Shown in pieces: positions 45,938 through 54,740 of a DNA stretch of 64,000 nt (the stretch's first letter is position 1; each line of letters starts with the position of its first letter). The notes beneath the pieces are model-generated. The model worked only from the letters and a program-made list of their open reading frames with translations, did not search any database and had not been told where the DNA came from. A program made the position numbers and the translations under genes. The stretch is from an uncultured Flavobacteriaceae bacterium. GTDB taxonomy: Bacteria > Bacteroidota > Bacteroidia > Flavobacteriales > Flavobacteriaceae. The stretch is taken from NCBI GenBank assembly GCA_947504035.1, contig CANNGA010000006.1, positions 62,001-126,000 of the forward strand. The letters are read 5' to 3'.

Positions 45938-47195
45938 TTGTTTTTCGAAGTTCTTCTAATTGGAATACTTTTTGAATAAGTTCCAGGCTATCATTTGTAG
46001 AAACATCATCTTCTTTTAAATGATGCGCAAAATGATTTGTTATTTTTTGAATTATTTTGGTGCTAATTAACTCTGCTTGTGCTTCGTTAAAATCTGATAA
46101 TTTTTTACGTTGCGTATCTAATTCAGCCGTAGCAAAATCAGTTAATTTATGCTTTAATGCTTTTATTGTAGGTGCAAATTTTCGGGTTTCTAACCAGCTA
46201 TTAAATTCTCCTTTTACGTCTTCTATAATAGCTTCTGCAGAAGGAATATGCGATTTGCGCGCTTCTAGATTTTTATCTGTAATTTTAGAGAGATCGTCTA
46301 AGTGTACCAGAGAGACATTTTCTAACTCCTCTACGTTTTCATCAACGTTTTTAGGGATAGACAAATCCAAAATTAAAAGCGGTTTTTTGCTTTGTATAAT
46401 GTGTTTATCTATGGTAGGACGTTGGGCACCAGTGGCTACAATTAAAATATCAGTATTTGAAATCTCTTCTTGTAAATTGGCGTAGTCTTTAACTAACAGA
46501 TTAAATTTTCCTGCAATACGCTCTGCTTTAGTCTTTGTTCTATTAATTAAGGTAATGTGTTCATTTTTGGTGTGTTTTACCAAATTTTCACAAGTATTTC
46601 TACCAATTTTACCCGTTCCAAATAGAAGAATGTTTTTATTAGAGACGTCTTTTACGGCATCAAATATATACTGTACTGAAGCAAATGATACCGAGGTAGC
46701 TCCCGAGGAAATCTCTGTTTCTGTTTTAATGCGTTTACTGGCTTGTATTACGGCATTAGTTAAGCGCTCTAAGAAATGATTGAGTAATTTGTGTTTTCTA
46801 GAGAGGCGCGTACTTGCTTTTAGCTGACTTATAATTTCAAAATCACCTAAAATTTGACTGTCCAATCCAGAACCAACCCTAAACATGTGTGCAATGGCAT
46901 CTTTGTTCTTGTAGATGTATGCTACTTCACGAAATTCTTCTACAGTACCACTCGTGTTGTTACAAAGCAATTCGATAAGTTGAAAAGGGTGTTGCGCAAA
47001 ACCATAGATTTCGGTGCGATTACATGTCGAGGTTACCACCAAACTTTCTATGCCATTGGCTTTAGCTTGAGATAACAGATTGTGTTTAGAATCTTCATCT
47101 AAACTAAATCTACCTCTAATATCTGCATCGGCTTTTTTATAACTTAAACCGATAGCATAAAAGTAACTACTACGTGAAATATTGTACTCCTGCAT
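45930..47195 (-). CDS. hemA: Glutamyl-tRNA reductase
   Basis: HemA reduces Glu-tRNA to glutamate-1-semialdehyde, the first step of the C5 haem route. 421 residues: catalytic Cys in VVTSTCNRTEIYG, the catalytic/specificity domain, GSGLDSQILGDFEI, NADPH-binding region NKNILLFGTGKIGRNT, and the dimerisation helix at the C-terminus. It heads a minus-strand operon with hemCD, a small gene and hemE. Its divergent neighbour is an AraC-type regulator. hemL, needed for the next step, is not in the window. Confidence 0.97.
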   Translation of the reverse strand: MQEYNISRSSYFYAIGLSYKKADADIRGRFSLDEDSKHNLLSQAKANGIESLVVTSTCNRTEIYGFAQHPFQLIELLCNNTSGTVEEFREVAYIYKNKDAIAHMFRVGSGLDSQILGDFEIISQLKASTRLSRKHKLLNHFLERLTNAVIQASKRIKTETEISSGATSVSFASVQYIFDAVKDVSNKNILLFGTGKIGRNTCENLVKHTKNEHITLINRTKTKAERIAGKFNLLVKDYANLQEEISNTDILIVATGAQRPTIDKHIIQSKKPLLILDLSIPKNVDENVEELENVSLVHLDDLSKITDKNLEARKSHIPSAEAIIEDVKGEFNSWLETRKFAPTIKALKHKLTDFATAELDTQRKKLSDFNEAQAELISTKIIQKITNHFAHHLKEDDVSTNDSLELIQKVFQLEELRKTNV

Positions 47196-47218
47196 TACAT
47201 TACATCAAATTGCGGAAA

Positions 47219-47226
47219 CAAAAGTA
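47219..47226 (-). promoter_or_regulatory. Predicted -7 box of the hemA operon
   Basis: TACTTTTG on the minus strand, 23 bp upstream of the hemA ATG, giving a leader of about 17 bases. No TTG at the standard distance; the upstream 130 bp is AT-rich and could bind the divergent AraC regulator. Confidence 0.5.
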
Positions 47227-47387
47227 GTGGGATTGTGTATTAAAAAATAACGCTAAAAGAACTTTTAGTATCGTTTGTGGTTTTTTACGATGTTTATGAT
47301 ATAAAATATGATAAATGTCATATTTTAGTACTGTTTTAAACATGTTTTGAATATTTAATTTAGAACTAATCTAAATAAAAGGAAAAA

Positions 47388-48284
47388 ATGGAAGCAAAAA
47401 ATAATATAGAAAGTGTCGCTAGAAGTTCTTTTGAAGAAACCAAGATCGATGATGGGTTTTTAATTTTAATGTATAAGAACGATGGCGCTACTGTAGAGCG
47501 TATAGCTAAAGCTATAGACAGCACATTTATACAATTTCATTTTTGTGTAAAGGGCACAACTACATTTGTATTTAATGAAGGGCGCTACACTTTAGATATT
47601 CATGAAGAAAATTCACTGTTACTTTATAATAGACAACGCGAATTGCCAATTAATTTGGAAGTGAATCCCAATTCGTGGATTGTGTCTGTATTGATATCGA
47701 TTAAAAAATTTCATGGTTTGTTTTCTCAAGAAGCCGATTATATCTCTTTTTTAAATTCAGAAAACAAAGATAAAAAGTACTATAAAGATGGTGTTATCAG
47801 CCCCTCTATGGCTATTGTTTTAAATCAATTGCTTAACTTTAGTTTAAATACGTCTATAAAATCATTATATTTTAAAGGTAAAGCGTATGAGTTATTGAGC
47901 TTGTATTTTAATAGAAGTGAAGATGCTAATGTAGAACAATGTCCGTTTTTGGTAGATGAAGCCAATGTTATCAAGATTAGAAAAGCTAAAGATATTATTG
48001 TAGCACGAATGGCAGAACCGCCAAGCCTACAAGAATTGGCCGATGAGATTGGACTTAATATTAAAAAACTAAAAGAAGGGTTCAAACAGATTTATGGTGA
48101 TTCTGTTTTTAGTTTTCTATTGGATTACAAATTAGAGGTTGCTCGCAAATTATTAGCATCAGGAGAAAATAATGTCAATGAAGTTGGCTTAAAGGTGGGC
48201 TACAGCACTTCAAGTCATTTTATTGCAGCGTTTAAAAAGAAATATGGTACTACCCCCAAAAAGTACGTGATGTCTTTAAATTAA
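47388..48284 (+). CDS. AraC-family transcriptional regulator
   Basis: 298 residues: an N-terminal sensor region (about 1-190) without a recognised ligand site, and a C-terminal AraC/XylS double helix-turn-helix (about 205-298; LADEIGLNIKKLKEGFKQIYG then NEVGLKVGYSTSSHFIAAFKKKYGTTPKKYV). A good ribosome-binding sequence AAAGGA lies just before the ATG, unusual in this phylum. Divergence from hemA suggests that it controls haem synthesis, perhaps in response to iron, haem or a siderophore as PchR-like AraC factors do; this is inferred from position only. Confidence 0.9.
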   Translation: MEAKNNIESVARSSFEETKIDDGFLILMYKNDGATVERIAKAIDSTFIQFHFCVKGTTTFVFNEGRYTLDIHEENSLLLYNRQRELPINLEVNPNSWIVSVLISIKKFHGLFSQEADYISFLNSENKDKKYYKDGVISPSMAIVLNQLLNFSLNTSIKSLYFKGKAYELLSLYFNRSEDANVEQCPFLVDEANVIKIRKAKDIIVARMAEPPSLQELADEIGLNIKKLKEGFKQIYGDSVFSFLLDYKLEVARKLLASGENNVNEVGLKVGYSTSSHFIAAFKKKYGTTPKKYVMSLN

Positions 48285-48356
48285 CTTGGTGTAAGCAATT
48301 GGAAGTTTTTGCTACTAAGTAGTTGTAAATTAATATCAATTAAAACCCTACATATT

Positions 48357-48503
48357 ATGAAATTTTTAACCCCAGAAATCGAAGCGTTATCAAAAAACAT
48401 TCAAACGAAATCTTTAGTAAGATCCACGATCTCCTGTGGCATATTTCAAGATTTGGATTATTCTGAAGAACGTCCTAAATTGTTTTACCAACAACAGTAT
48501 TGA
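48357..48503 (+). CDS. Small hypothetical protein, 48 residues
   Basis: ATG at 48357, 73 bp after the AraC gene on the same strand, gives MKFLTPEIEALSKNI followed by QTKSLVRSTISCGIF and a polar end QDLDYSEERPKLFYQQQY. No signal peptide or membrane helix is visible; one Cys. The frame could start upstream, but this ATG removes a stretch without conserved features. No family is recognised. Confidence 0.45.
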   Translation: MKFLTPEIEALSKNIQTKSLVRSTISCGIFQDLDYSEERPKLFYQQQY

Positions 48504-48908
48504 TTAAATTTCAGTATTTCAATAGATTAAAATATAGCGTTTTATTATTCGTATATTTTAGGAGCAGATTTAGTTAAGTCAAACAGAGGTTTTTCTTATA
48601 AATTATCGATAAACTGCAGTTTTTTTTGCGATTTTACTAAAAAAAACACCGACAAACTACATGTTCGTGCATTTCATCGATATTTTGTGCGTTTAAACTT
48701 GTTTATTTGACTTCTTTGTTTTATATTTAACTCAGTTATAAAGAATTGTAGTGTAATTGCGGTCTATTTTGACTTTATTTTAAAGTAGCATTGCGGTTAA
48801 TTACAGACTTAAAAATAAACTGTAACCTAAAATTTAGTAACCTGTGGTTTTACTTATAGATACCTTTATTAAGAGGTTTCCTGTAAAATTGCTATAACCT
48901 AATCTATT
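48504..48908. other. 405-bp intergenic region
   Basis: AT-rich, no gene recognised. It contains a direct repeat ATTGCGGT (48756-48763 and 48790-48797) and an inverted pair TGTAATT/AATTACA (48752-48758, 48799-48805) bracketing it, possibly a regulator site or promoter region of the lipoprotein gene downstream. Confidence 0.35.
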
Positions 48909-49655
48909 ATGAAGAAATCAGTACTAACAACTCTCGCTATTTTTTGTCTAATTTGCTTCTCCTGTAAAACAGGTGTAGAAGAAAAGGCCTTGGATGAATG
49001 CGAACTATTCACGATCAACAATTTTACATTTTACAACTCGCGTGTCTACGACAGACCTGTTATTTTTAAAAAGGGAAGTCATCAATTATTAAACGAAACT
49101 TATGTGCCTATTTGGTACCCAGGATACTGCGCAATAAATATGCCGTCTTATTTTCAAACTAAAGAAGACTATTTAAAGCACATTCCAAACAAACAAGTAA
49201 AAGGAAGCGATCCTTCGTATTTTGAACATATCTATGAAAATAGTAAGCTTAATCCAGATGGTGTTAAAGTGAACTATCATGATGATTACCATTTATTATT
49301 TAGAGGTACGCTAAGTGCAAAGCACACTTCGGGAAGAGAATTTTTGTTAGTAGCAGGAAAGAGTTACATTGCTAACGAGGCCGACTATGATAAAAACACA
49401 GAGTTTTATGAAAAGGATGTAAAAGATATGTTAGCCTTTGAAAGAGAAGGTAGTACTTATAAATTAGTTAATCCAGAAATTATATTTGGTAACTTCTTAA
49501 AAACACAACACGACAAAGTATTTGGTGTATTAAATACAACAAACTTGTTAAATGCGGTATGTGTAGAGAATGTAAATACATTTAAAAAGCCAAATTTTGA
49601 TAGCTCTAAGTTGCCAAAATGGGTTTATAATAAATCAGAATTAACAAACGAATAA
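48909..49655 (+). CDS. Hypothetical lipoprotein
   Basis: 248 residues with a lipoprotein signal (MKKSVLTTLAIFCLICFSC; Cys 19). The mature part has pairs of aromatics and charged turns (YDRPVIFKKG, YVPIWYPGYCAINMPSYFQ, NYHDDYHLLFRGTL) and two further Cys. No domain family is recognised. It stands alone between a 405-bp gap and a strong terminator, so it is a one-gene transcript. Confidence 0.7.
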   Translation: MKKSVLTTLAIFCLICFSCKTGVEEKALDECELFTINNFTFYNSRVYDRPVIFKKGSHQLLNETYVPIWYPGYCAINMPSYFQTKEDYLKHIPNKQVKGSDPSYFEHIYENSKLNPDGVKVNYHDDYHLLFRGTLSAKHTSGREFLLVAGKSYIANEADYDKNTEFYEKDVKDMLAFEREGSTYKLVNPEIIFGNFLKTQHDKVFGVLNTTNLLNAVCVENVNTFKKPNFDSSKLPKWVYNKSELTNE

Positions 49656-49735
49656 AAGCATAAAAGGAAAGTGAACTTTACATATAAAGTTGCCCCCTTT
49701 TATAAGTGGTTTAATTTTACTTTTGAACAAAGTCG

Positions 49736-49766
49736 AAAAGGTTGCCTAGTACAGGCAACCTTTTTT
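49736..49766 (+). terminator. Terminator of the hypothetical lipoprotein gene
   Basis: AAAAGGTTGCCT (49736-49747), loop AGTAC, AGGCAACCTTTT (49753-49764): a perfect 12-bp stem followed by T's to 49766. Confidence 0.9.
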
Positions 49767-49822
49767 GTGTTTAAAAGGTATTACAAATAATTATACAGTT
49801 ATATTAAAATCTAAAGTATAGA

Positions 49823-49856
49823 TTGTTACATAATATATATTTCTGCCGTATTTTTG
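49823..49856 (+). promoter_or_regulatory. Predicted hemH promoter
   Basis: TTG (49823-49825), 23 bases, TATTTTTG (49849-49856), 17 bp before the hemH ATG. A full match at the upper end of the spacer range; leader is about 10 bases. Confidence 0.65.
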
Positions 49857-49873
49857 TACTATAAAATGCAACT

Positions 49874-50908
49874 ATGAAAAAAGGTGTTCTTCTTGTAAAC
49901 TTAGGTTCTCCCGACAGCCCAGATCCTAAAGATGTTAAAAAATATTTAGGCGAATTCTTGATGGACGAGCGCGTTATTGATGTGCCGCTTTGGGCTAGAA
50001 ATTTACTGGTTAAAGGTATTATTTTAAATACCAGACCAAAGGCTTCGGCTAAAGCCTATCAAAAAATCTGGTGGGAAGAAGGGTCGCCTTTAATTGTTAT
50101 TTCAGAACGGCTTCAGCAGAAAATAAAGGAAGAGGTGACGGTTCCTGTTAGTTTAGCAATGCGCTATGGTAGTATGACCATAAAAAAAGGCTTGCAAGAA
50201 TTGGTAGATCAAGGCGTAGAAGAGGTTTTGTTATTTCCTTTGTACCCACAATTTGCTATGGCTACAACCGAAACCATAACAGTACTAGCCGAAGATATAC
50301 GTAAAAGGGATTTCCCCAACTTAAAAATAGAATCTGTTCCTGCATTTTATAATAAACCAGATTATATTACAGTGCTTTCTAATGCGATACAAAGGCATTT
50401 ACAAGATACATCTTATGAGCATTTGTTGTTTTCTTATCACGGTGTTCCAGAACGGCATATTAGAAAAAGTGATGTCACAAAATCGCATTGTAAAATAGAT
50501 GGTAGTTGTTGTGCTACGGCAAGTAAAGCTCACGAATTTTGCTACAGGCATCAGTGTAAAGAGGTAACACGTTTGGTCGCAGAAAAATTACGATTGGAAG
50601 AAGGTACCTATTCTACATCTTTTCAATCGCGATTAGGATTCGACCCATGGCTGCAACCTTACACCGATAGAACTATAGAGCGTTTAGGGAAAGAAGGCAT
50701 AAAACATATGGCTATTGTAACTCCTGCATTTGTTAGTGATTGTCTAGAAACGTTAGAAGAGATTGCTATGGAAGGCGAAGAGATATTTCACGAAGTTGGC
50801 GGTAAAGGGTTTACGACTGTACCGTGCTTAAATGATGATAAAGAATTTGTAGATTTATTGTCTAAATGGATAGAGAACTGGGTAGGCGTACCCGTTGCAA
50901 TAGATTAA
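49874..50908 (+). CDS. hemH: Ferrochelatase
   Basis: HemH inserts Fe2+ into protoporphyrin IX. 344 residues start with KKGVLLVNLGSPDSP and carry the signature LLFSYHGVPERHI with the metal-binding His, and PAFVSDCLETLEEIA near the C-terminus. It is followed after a single base by hemJ. It has its own promoter, so the last two steps are transcribed separately from the hemA operon. Confidence 0.97.
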   Translation: MKKGVLLVNLGSPDSPDPKDVKKYLGEFLMDERVIDVPLWARNLLVKGIILNTRPKASAKAYQKIWWEEGSPLIVISERLQQKIKEEVTVPVSLAMRYGSMTIKKGLQELVDQGVEEVLLFPLYPQFAMATTETITVLAEDIRKRDFPNLKIESVPAFYNKPDYITVLSNAIQRHLQDTSYEHLLFSYHGVPERHIRKSDVTKSHCKIDGSCCATASKAHEFCYRHQCKEVTRLVAEKLRLEEGTYSTSFQSRLGFDPWLQPYTDRTIERLGKEGIKHMAIVTPAFVSDCLETLEEIAMEGEEIFHEVGGKGFTTVPCLNDDKEFVDLLSKWIENWVGVPVAID

Positions 50909-50909
50909 A

Positions 50910-51455
50910 ATGGCATACCAATACTTAAAAGCATTTCACCTCATTTTTGTTATTACTTGGTTTGCAGGTTTATTTTACATCCCAAGGTTATTTGTATATC
51001 AAATAGAAGCTTACCATAAACCCTCCCCAGAAAAGGAGATTTTAGGACAGCAACTTAAGTTGATGGCTAAACGCTTATGGTTTATCATAACTTGGCCTTC
51101 GGCTGTTTTAGCCCTAGGTTTTGGGTTAAGTTTATTTTATAGCAACCCCTACCTATTTTTACAACCTTGGATGCAAGTAAAATTAGGATTTATAGTCTTG
51201 CTTTTAGCCTACCACTTAAAAACGCATCACTATTTTAAGCAATTACAAGCAGGCATTGTGAAGCAAACATCCAGTTATATGCGCATGTGGAATGAAGGGG
51301 CTACATTTATCTTATTTGCAGTTGTATTTTTAGTTATTTTAAAAAGTGCAATTAATTGGATATGGGGCGTTATAGGGATTTTTGTTTTAGGACTTCTCAT
51401 CATGATAGGGTTTAAAATGTATAAAAAAATCCGCGAAAAAAATCCAGAAGCCTAA
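50910..51455 (+). CDS. hemJ: Protoporphyrinogen oxidase HemJ
   Basis: HemJ (UPF0093/CopD-like) oxidises protoporphyrinogen IX to protoporphyrin IX in the inner membrane. 181 residues with four to five hydrophobic helices. The conserved His10 in YLKAFHLIFVITWFAGLFY and the Lys in WMQVKLG match HemJ. It is coupled to hemH by 1 bp. Older annotations call this family copper resistance D, but the haem context supports HemJ. The dispersed repeat copy B begins 10 bp after the stop. Confidence 0.9.
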   Translation: MAYQYLKAFHLIFVITWFAGLFYIPRLFVYQIEAYHKPSPEKEILGQQLKLMAKRLWFIITWPSAVLALGFGLSLFYSNPYLFLQPWMQVKLGFIVLLLAYHLKTHHYFKQLQAGIVKQTSSYMRMWNEGATFILFAVVFLVILKSAINWIWGVIGIFVLGLLIMIGFKMYKKIREKNPEA

Positions 51456-51464
51456 AAGTGTTTT

Positions 51465-51552
51465 GGGCGTTACCCTATCGGGTCGGGCTTTCCTTTTCAA
51501 GTCCGCGCTCGTACCTCGCTGTGGGCTTTCCAATACAATCCCTAACGCACTT
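51465..51552 (+). repeat. Dispersed structured intergenic repeat, copy B
   Basis: This 88-base element matches copy A (10401-10489, opposite strand). GCGTTA at 51467-51472 pairs with TAACGC at 51543-51548. Inside are CCC-TATC-GGG and an arm closed by AAGTCC/GGGCTT around a variable centre. It sits in the hemJ-kinase gap and is more GC-rich than its surroundings. The sequence does not code for protein in a plausible frame. Confidence 0.75.
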
Positions 51553-51623
51553 ATCTGTTAAGTGAAATCTTAAAACGTTAATTTGGTGCGATTATTGCTA
51601 TCTTTAGTCCATTAACTAAGCAC

Positions 51624-53096
51624 ATGAAATTAAAAAAACTCTCCTTACGGACTCGTATTTTTATCGTGATGATTCTATTGGTGTTATTGGCGTCTATACT
51701 CATAGCAGGCGTCGCAATATACCAGTATAACGAGGAAACTACAGATTACCACAAACAACGCTTAGAGCGGAAAGAACAAAACATAAAGAATCATATCAAA
51801 GATGTTTTAAATGCTAGAGAAAATACATGGGAAGTTAAAACGCGAAACATACCGTTAATTTTTAAAGATAAAATTAGCAGTATCGCAGTAATTCATAAGC
51901 TTCAAATTAATTTGTATGATCTTGAAGGGAGCTTATTAATAACTTCTAAAGCGCATTTAAAGCCCGATGAGGAAGATAAATGTATCAGTACTCCTATTTT
52001 AAATGCGATTTCGCATACAGCAGACCACCGTTATGTAGATAAACTTAAAGAGAACGGAGAAACCTATCAGTCTTCTTATATTTATGTTTACGATAATAAG
52101 TTTAAACCTATAGCGATTTTAAATCTGCCGTATTTAGAAAAAGATGACTTCTTGTCTAAAGAGCTTAGTGAGTTTTTAGGAAGGTTAGGTATTGCTTATC
52201 TCATCGTTTTAATTATAGCGATTGGCATTGCCTTTTTATTGTCTAAGTACATCACGAAATCACTTAAAACCATAAGCGATAAAATTAACGCGACGCGTTT
52301 GGAAAAGCGTAACGAGAAAATTGTAATACAAGATACTAGCGAAGAAATATCAACCTTGGTAGAATCTTATAATAGTATGATTGATGAGCTTGAGGAAAGT
52401 GCAGTAAAACTTGCGACAAGCGAAAGAGAGCAAGCTTGGCGTGAAATGGCTAAGCAAGTGGCGCATGAAATTAAAAACCCATTGACGCCCATGCGATTAA
52501 CTGTGCAGAATTTTCAGCGTAAGTTCAATCCAGAAGATCCTACCATAAATACTAAGGTGAATGAATACAGTAAAACACTTATTCAGCAAATAGATACGAT
52601 GAGTTCTATCGCATCGGCATTTTCAAATTTTGCAAAAATGCCTGCGCAGCAAAATGAAACTTTAAATGTGGCTAATATTACCAAGTTAGCTCTAGATATT
52701 TTTAATGAAAATTATATTGTTTTCACATCAGATGCCGAAGATATTATAGCTACTTTCGATAGAACACAGCTTATTCGAGTAGTCACCAATTTGGTTAAAA
52801 ATGGAATTCAAGCTATTCCAGACGATAGATTGCCTAAGATATTGGTGAATGTGGGCGAAGATGGTAAAAATGTTATTATAACTGTAGCCGATAATGGTTC
52901 TGGGGTATCCGAGGAAATTAAAACTAAGGTTTTCGAACCAAAATTCACAACAAAAACCAGTGGTATGGGGCTAGGTTTGGCAATGGTAAAAAATATTGTA
53001 GAAACGTATAAAGGCACCATTTCTTATACCACAGAACGGCACAAGGGTACTGTATTTAAAGTTGTATTCCCAAAGCATATTGCTGAAACGCCATAA
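51624..53096 (+). CDS. NtrY-like sensor histidine kinase
   Basis: 490 residues: membrane helix 1 (about 10-30), a periplasmic sensor domain (about 31-185), helix 2 (about 190-210), HAMP (about 212-265), HisKA with the phospho-His in WREMAKQVAHEIKNPLTPM, then HATPase with N-box VVTNLVKNGIQAIPD, DNGSGVSE and GMGLGLAMVKNIVE. No response regulator is adjacent; it may signal to a regulator elsewhere. A TTTG and TATCTTTA pair upstream could be its promoter, the last base differing from consensus. Confidence 0.92.
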   Translation: MKLKKLSLRTRIFIVMILLVLLASILIAGVAIYQYNEETTDYHKQRLERKEQNIKNHIKDVLNARENTWEVKTRNIPLIFKDKISSIAVIHKLQINLYDLEGSLLITSKAHLKPDEEDKCISTPILNAISHTADHRYVDKLKENGETYQSSYIYVYDNKFKPIAILNLPYLEKDDFLSKELSEFLGRLGIAYLIVLIIAIGIAFLLSKYITKSLKTISDKINATRLEKRNEKIVIQDTSEEISTLVESYNSMIDELEESAVKLATSEREQAWREMAKQVAHEIKNPLTPMRLTVQNFQRKFNPEDPTINTKVNEYSKTLIQQIDTMSSIASAFSNFAKMPAQQNETLNVANITKLALDIFNENYIVFTSDAEDIIATFDRTQLIRVVTNLVKNGIQAIPDDRLPKILVNVGEDGKNVIITVADNGSGVSEEIKTKVFEPKFTTKTSGMGLGLAMVKNIVETYKGTISYTTERHKGTVFKVVFPKHIAETP

Positions 53097-53194
53097 TATT
53101 TTGTGCAGTTTTTATAAGCATAGAAGTCTTCGTGTTTGGTTTGAAATTTAATCATTATGAGGTGCTAATAACTACAATAGCCAGTATCTGCTGG

Positions 53195-53224
53195 TTGATT
53201 GCATTAAAAATTAGCGTATTTTTA
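53195..53224 (+). promoter_or_regulatory. Predicted crotonase promoter
   Basis: TTG (53195-53197), 19 bases, TATTTTTA (53217-53224). Only the last base of the -7 box departs from TAnnTTTG. Confidence 0.5.
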
Positions 53225-53234
53225 TAGAGCAGAC

Positions 53235-53260
53235 ACTGTTGCTTTATTACAAGCAACAGT
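53235..53260 (+). other. Hairpin at the 5' end of the crotonase transcript
   Basis: ACTGTTGCTT, loop TATTAC, AAGCAACAGT: a perfect 10-bp stem starting 10 bases after the predicted -7 box and 20 bp before the ATG at 53280. It lacks a T-run, so it is more likely a leader structure than a terminator for the upstream kinase. Confidence 0.5.
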
Positions 53261-53279
53261 AGTATAAAGGCAAGTGGTT

Positions 53280-54065
53280 ATGAGTTACGAAAATATACAA
53301 TTAGAGGTTTTAGATACAGCGCTTGCTGTAATCACTATTAATAGACCTAAGAAATTAAACGCTTTAAATAAAGCGACAATAGAAGAATTACATGATGCTT
53401 TTAAACAAGCAGATGCGCATACAAAAGTAAAAACAATACTTCTTACAGGCAGTGGAGAGAAGGCTTTTGTGGCAGGTGCAGATATTAGTGAGTTTGCAGA
53501 CTTTAGTGTAGAAGCGGGAGCTGAACTAGCGGCAAGAGGGCAACATATTCTTTTTGATTTTATAGAAAATCTTGGTACCCCTGTAATTGCTGCAATTAAT
53601 GGTTTTGCGCTTGGCGGAGGTTTAGAACTGGCTATGGCTTGTCATTTTAGAGTGGCATCGGTTACAGCAAAAATGGGATTGCCAGAAGTATCTTTAGGTC
53701 TTATTCCTGGGTATGGTGGAACACAACGTTTGGCTAATCTTGTTGGTAAAGGTTTGGCTATGGAAATGATTCTAACAGCGCGTATGATAGATGCACAAAA
53801 AGCATTAACACATGGATTGGTCAATTATGTTGTGCCTCAAGAAGCGCTTTTAGGGTTGTGTAAAACTTTGGCAGCACAAATTGCTAAAAATTCCACGCAA
53901 GCTATGGCTGCTGCTATTAAAGCGGTAAATGCTAATTTTAAACATAGCGTAGATGGATACGCTGTAGAAATTAACGCCTTTGGGAACTGTTTTGGAACTG
54001 CAGACTTTAAAGAGGGAACCACGGCTTTTTTAGAAAAAAGAAAAGCCAAATTCTCTGGTAAATAA
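53280..54065 (+). CDS. Enoyl-CoA hydratase / crotonase family protein
   Basis: 261 residues when started at the ATG at 53280; the GTG two codons earlier is less likely. Crotonase features are the oxyanion-hole sequence GSGEKAFVAGADISEF and the catalytic region FALGGGLELAMACHFRVAS. GLPEVSLGLIPGYGGTQRL carries a Glu at the usual catalytic position. This is the size and motif set of short-chain enoyl-CoA hydratases of fatty-acid oxidation or amino-acid degradation. The exact substrate cannot be told. Confidence 0.9.
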   Translation: MSYENIQLEVLDTALAVITINRPKKLNALNKATIEELHDAFKQADAHTKVKTILLTGSGEKAFVAGADISEFADFSVEAGAELAARGQHILFDFIENLGTPVIAAINGFALGGGLELAMACHFRVASVTAKMGLPEVSLGLIPGYGGTQRLANLVGKGLAMEMILTARMIDAQKALTHGLVNYVVPQEALLGLCKTLAAQIAKNSTQAMAAAIKAVNANFKHSVDGYAVEINAFGNCFGTADFKEGTTAFLEKRKAKFSGK

Positions 54066-54070
54066 AGCAC

Positions 54071-54113
54071 AAAAAAAAGACTGCCTTGATGATTCAGACA
54101 GTCTCTTTTTTTT
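54071..54113 (+). terminator. Terminator of the crotonase gene, bidirectional
   Basis: A-tract plus AGACTG (54078-54083) pairs with CAGTCT (54099-54104), followed by T8 at 54106-54113. The A8 in front makes it symmetrical, so it also fits the convergent gene that ends at 54132. Confidence 0.8.
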
Positions 54114-54131
54114 GGATTGTTAAAAGGTGTT

Positions 54132-54740
54132 TTACAAAAGTTCAGTGAATTTTTTCCCTTCTGTTTTATACACAATTTTGTATTTGCCTTTATAATTTTC
54201 TTCTAATTTATAGATGCGTTCAAGCTTTTCTGAATTGCTTTCTAAAACTTCAGAAAACACAAGTTTATAAGGTGAATAATCGCCTTGGTCTCTGTAGACT
54301 TCTATTTCTAGAGGCGCTTTATTTAACGATAATTTAGAAACATAAACGGTGTTGTCTTTAATATGAGTGGAAGGCTTGAAAACAGTCTCAGAAGCAGCTC
54401 TGTTAAAGTCTACTGTTCCATCTTTAATATGAAATGGCATACTTTCAACTTCCATATCCTTATCAAGTACAAAGTAATATGTACCGTTAGGTAAAGAGGT
54501 TAAATTAAAACCTTTCATGTAAACTCCAGGGTTTTGGATTGTTTCTTTATACAAAACAAGAGCGTTAGCATCTTTTAATGTAAAAAGATCTCCTACTTTA
54601 ACATTACTTAAAGTAAGCACTGTCTTTTTAGCATCTTTTTTACTGATAAAAAAAGAACCATCATTAGCGTATCCCATAACCGTAGCCAGTAGAGCTACCA
54701 TTAAAAATACTTTTTTGGAAGTGTTAGTTACATTTCTCAT
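54132..54740 (-). CDS. Small exported protein of unknown function
   Basis: 202 residues. The signal peptide (MRNVTNTSKKVFLMVALLATVMGYA) precedes a mature part of alternating strands: KKTVLTLSNVKVGDLFTL, YYFVLDKDMEVESMPFHI, APLEIEVYRDQ. It looks like two small beta-domains, similar in style to DUF3244-type secreted proteins of Bacteroidota, but I cannot assign it firmly. It is a single gene convergent with the crotonase. Residues are rich in Lys; no Cys. Confidence 0.65.
   Translation of the reverse strand: MRNVTNTSKKVFLMVALLATVMGYANDGSFFISKKDAKKTVLTLSNVKVGDLFTLKDANALVLYKETIQNPGVYMKGFNLTSLPNGTYYFVLDKDMEVESMPFHIKDGTVDFNRAASETVFKPSTHIKDNTVYVSKLSLNKAPLEIEVYRDQGDYSPYKLVFSEVLESNSEKLERIYKLEENYKGKYKIVYKTEGKKFTELL

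Noticed and set aside
51465-51552. Integron attC site (imperfect palindrome with GTTA/TAAC ends)
   Set aside because: The order of the ends does not match the RYYYAAC...GTTRRRY layout of attC, no integrase or cassette is near, and both copies lie singly between housekeeping genes.
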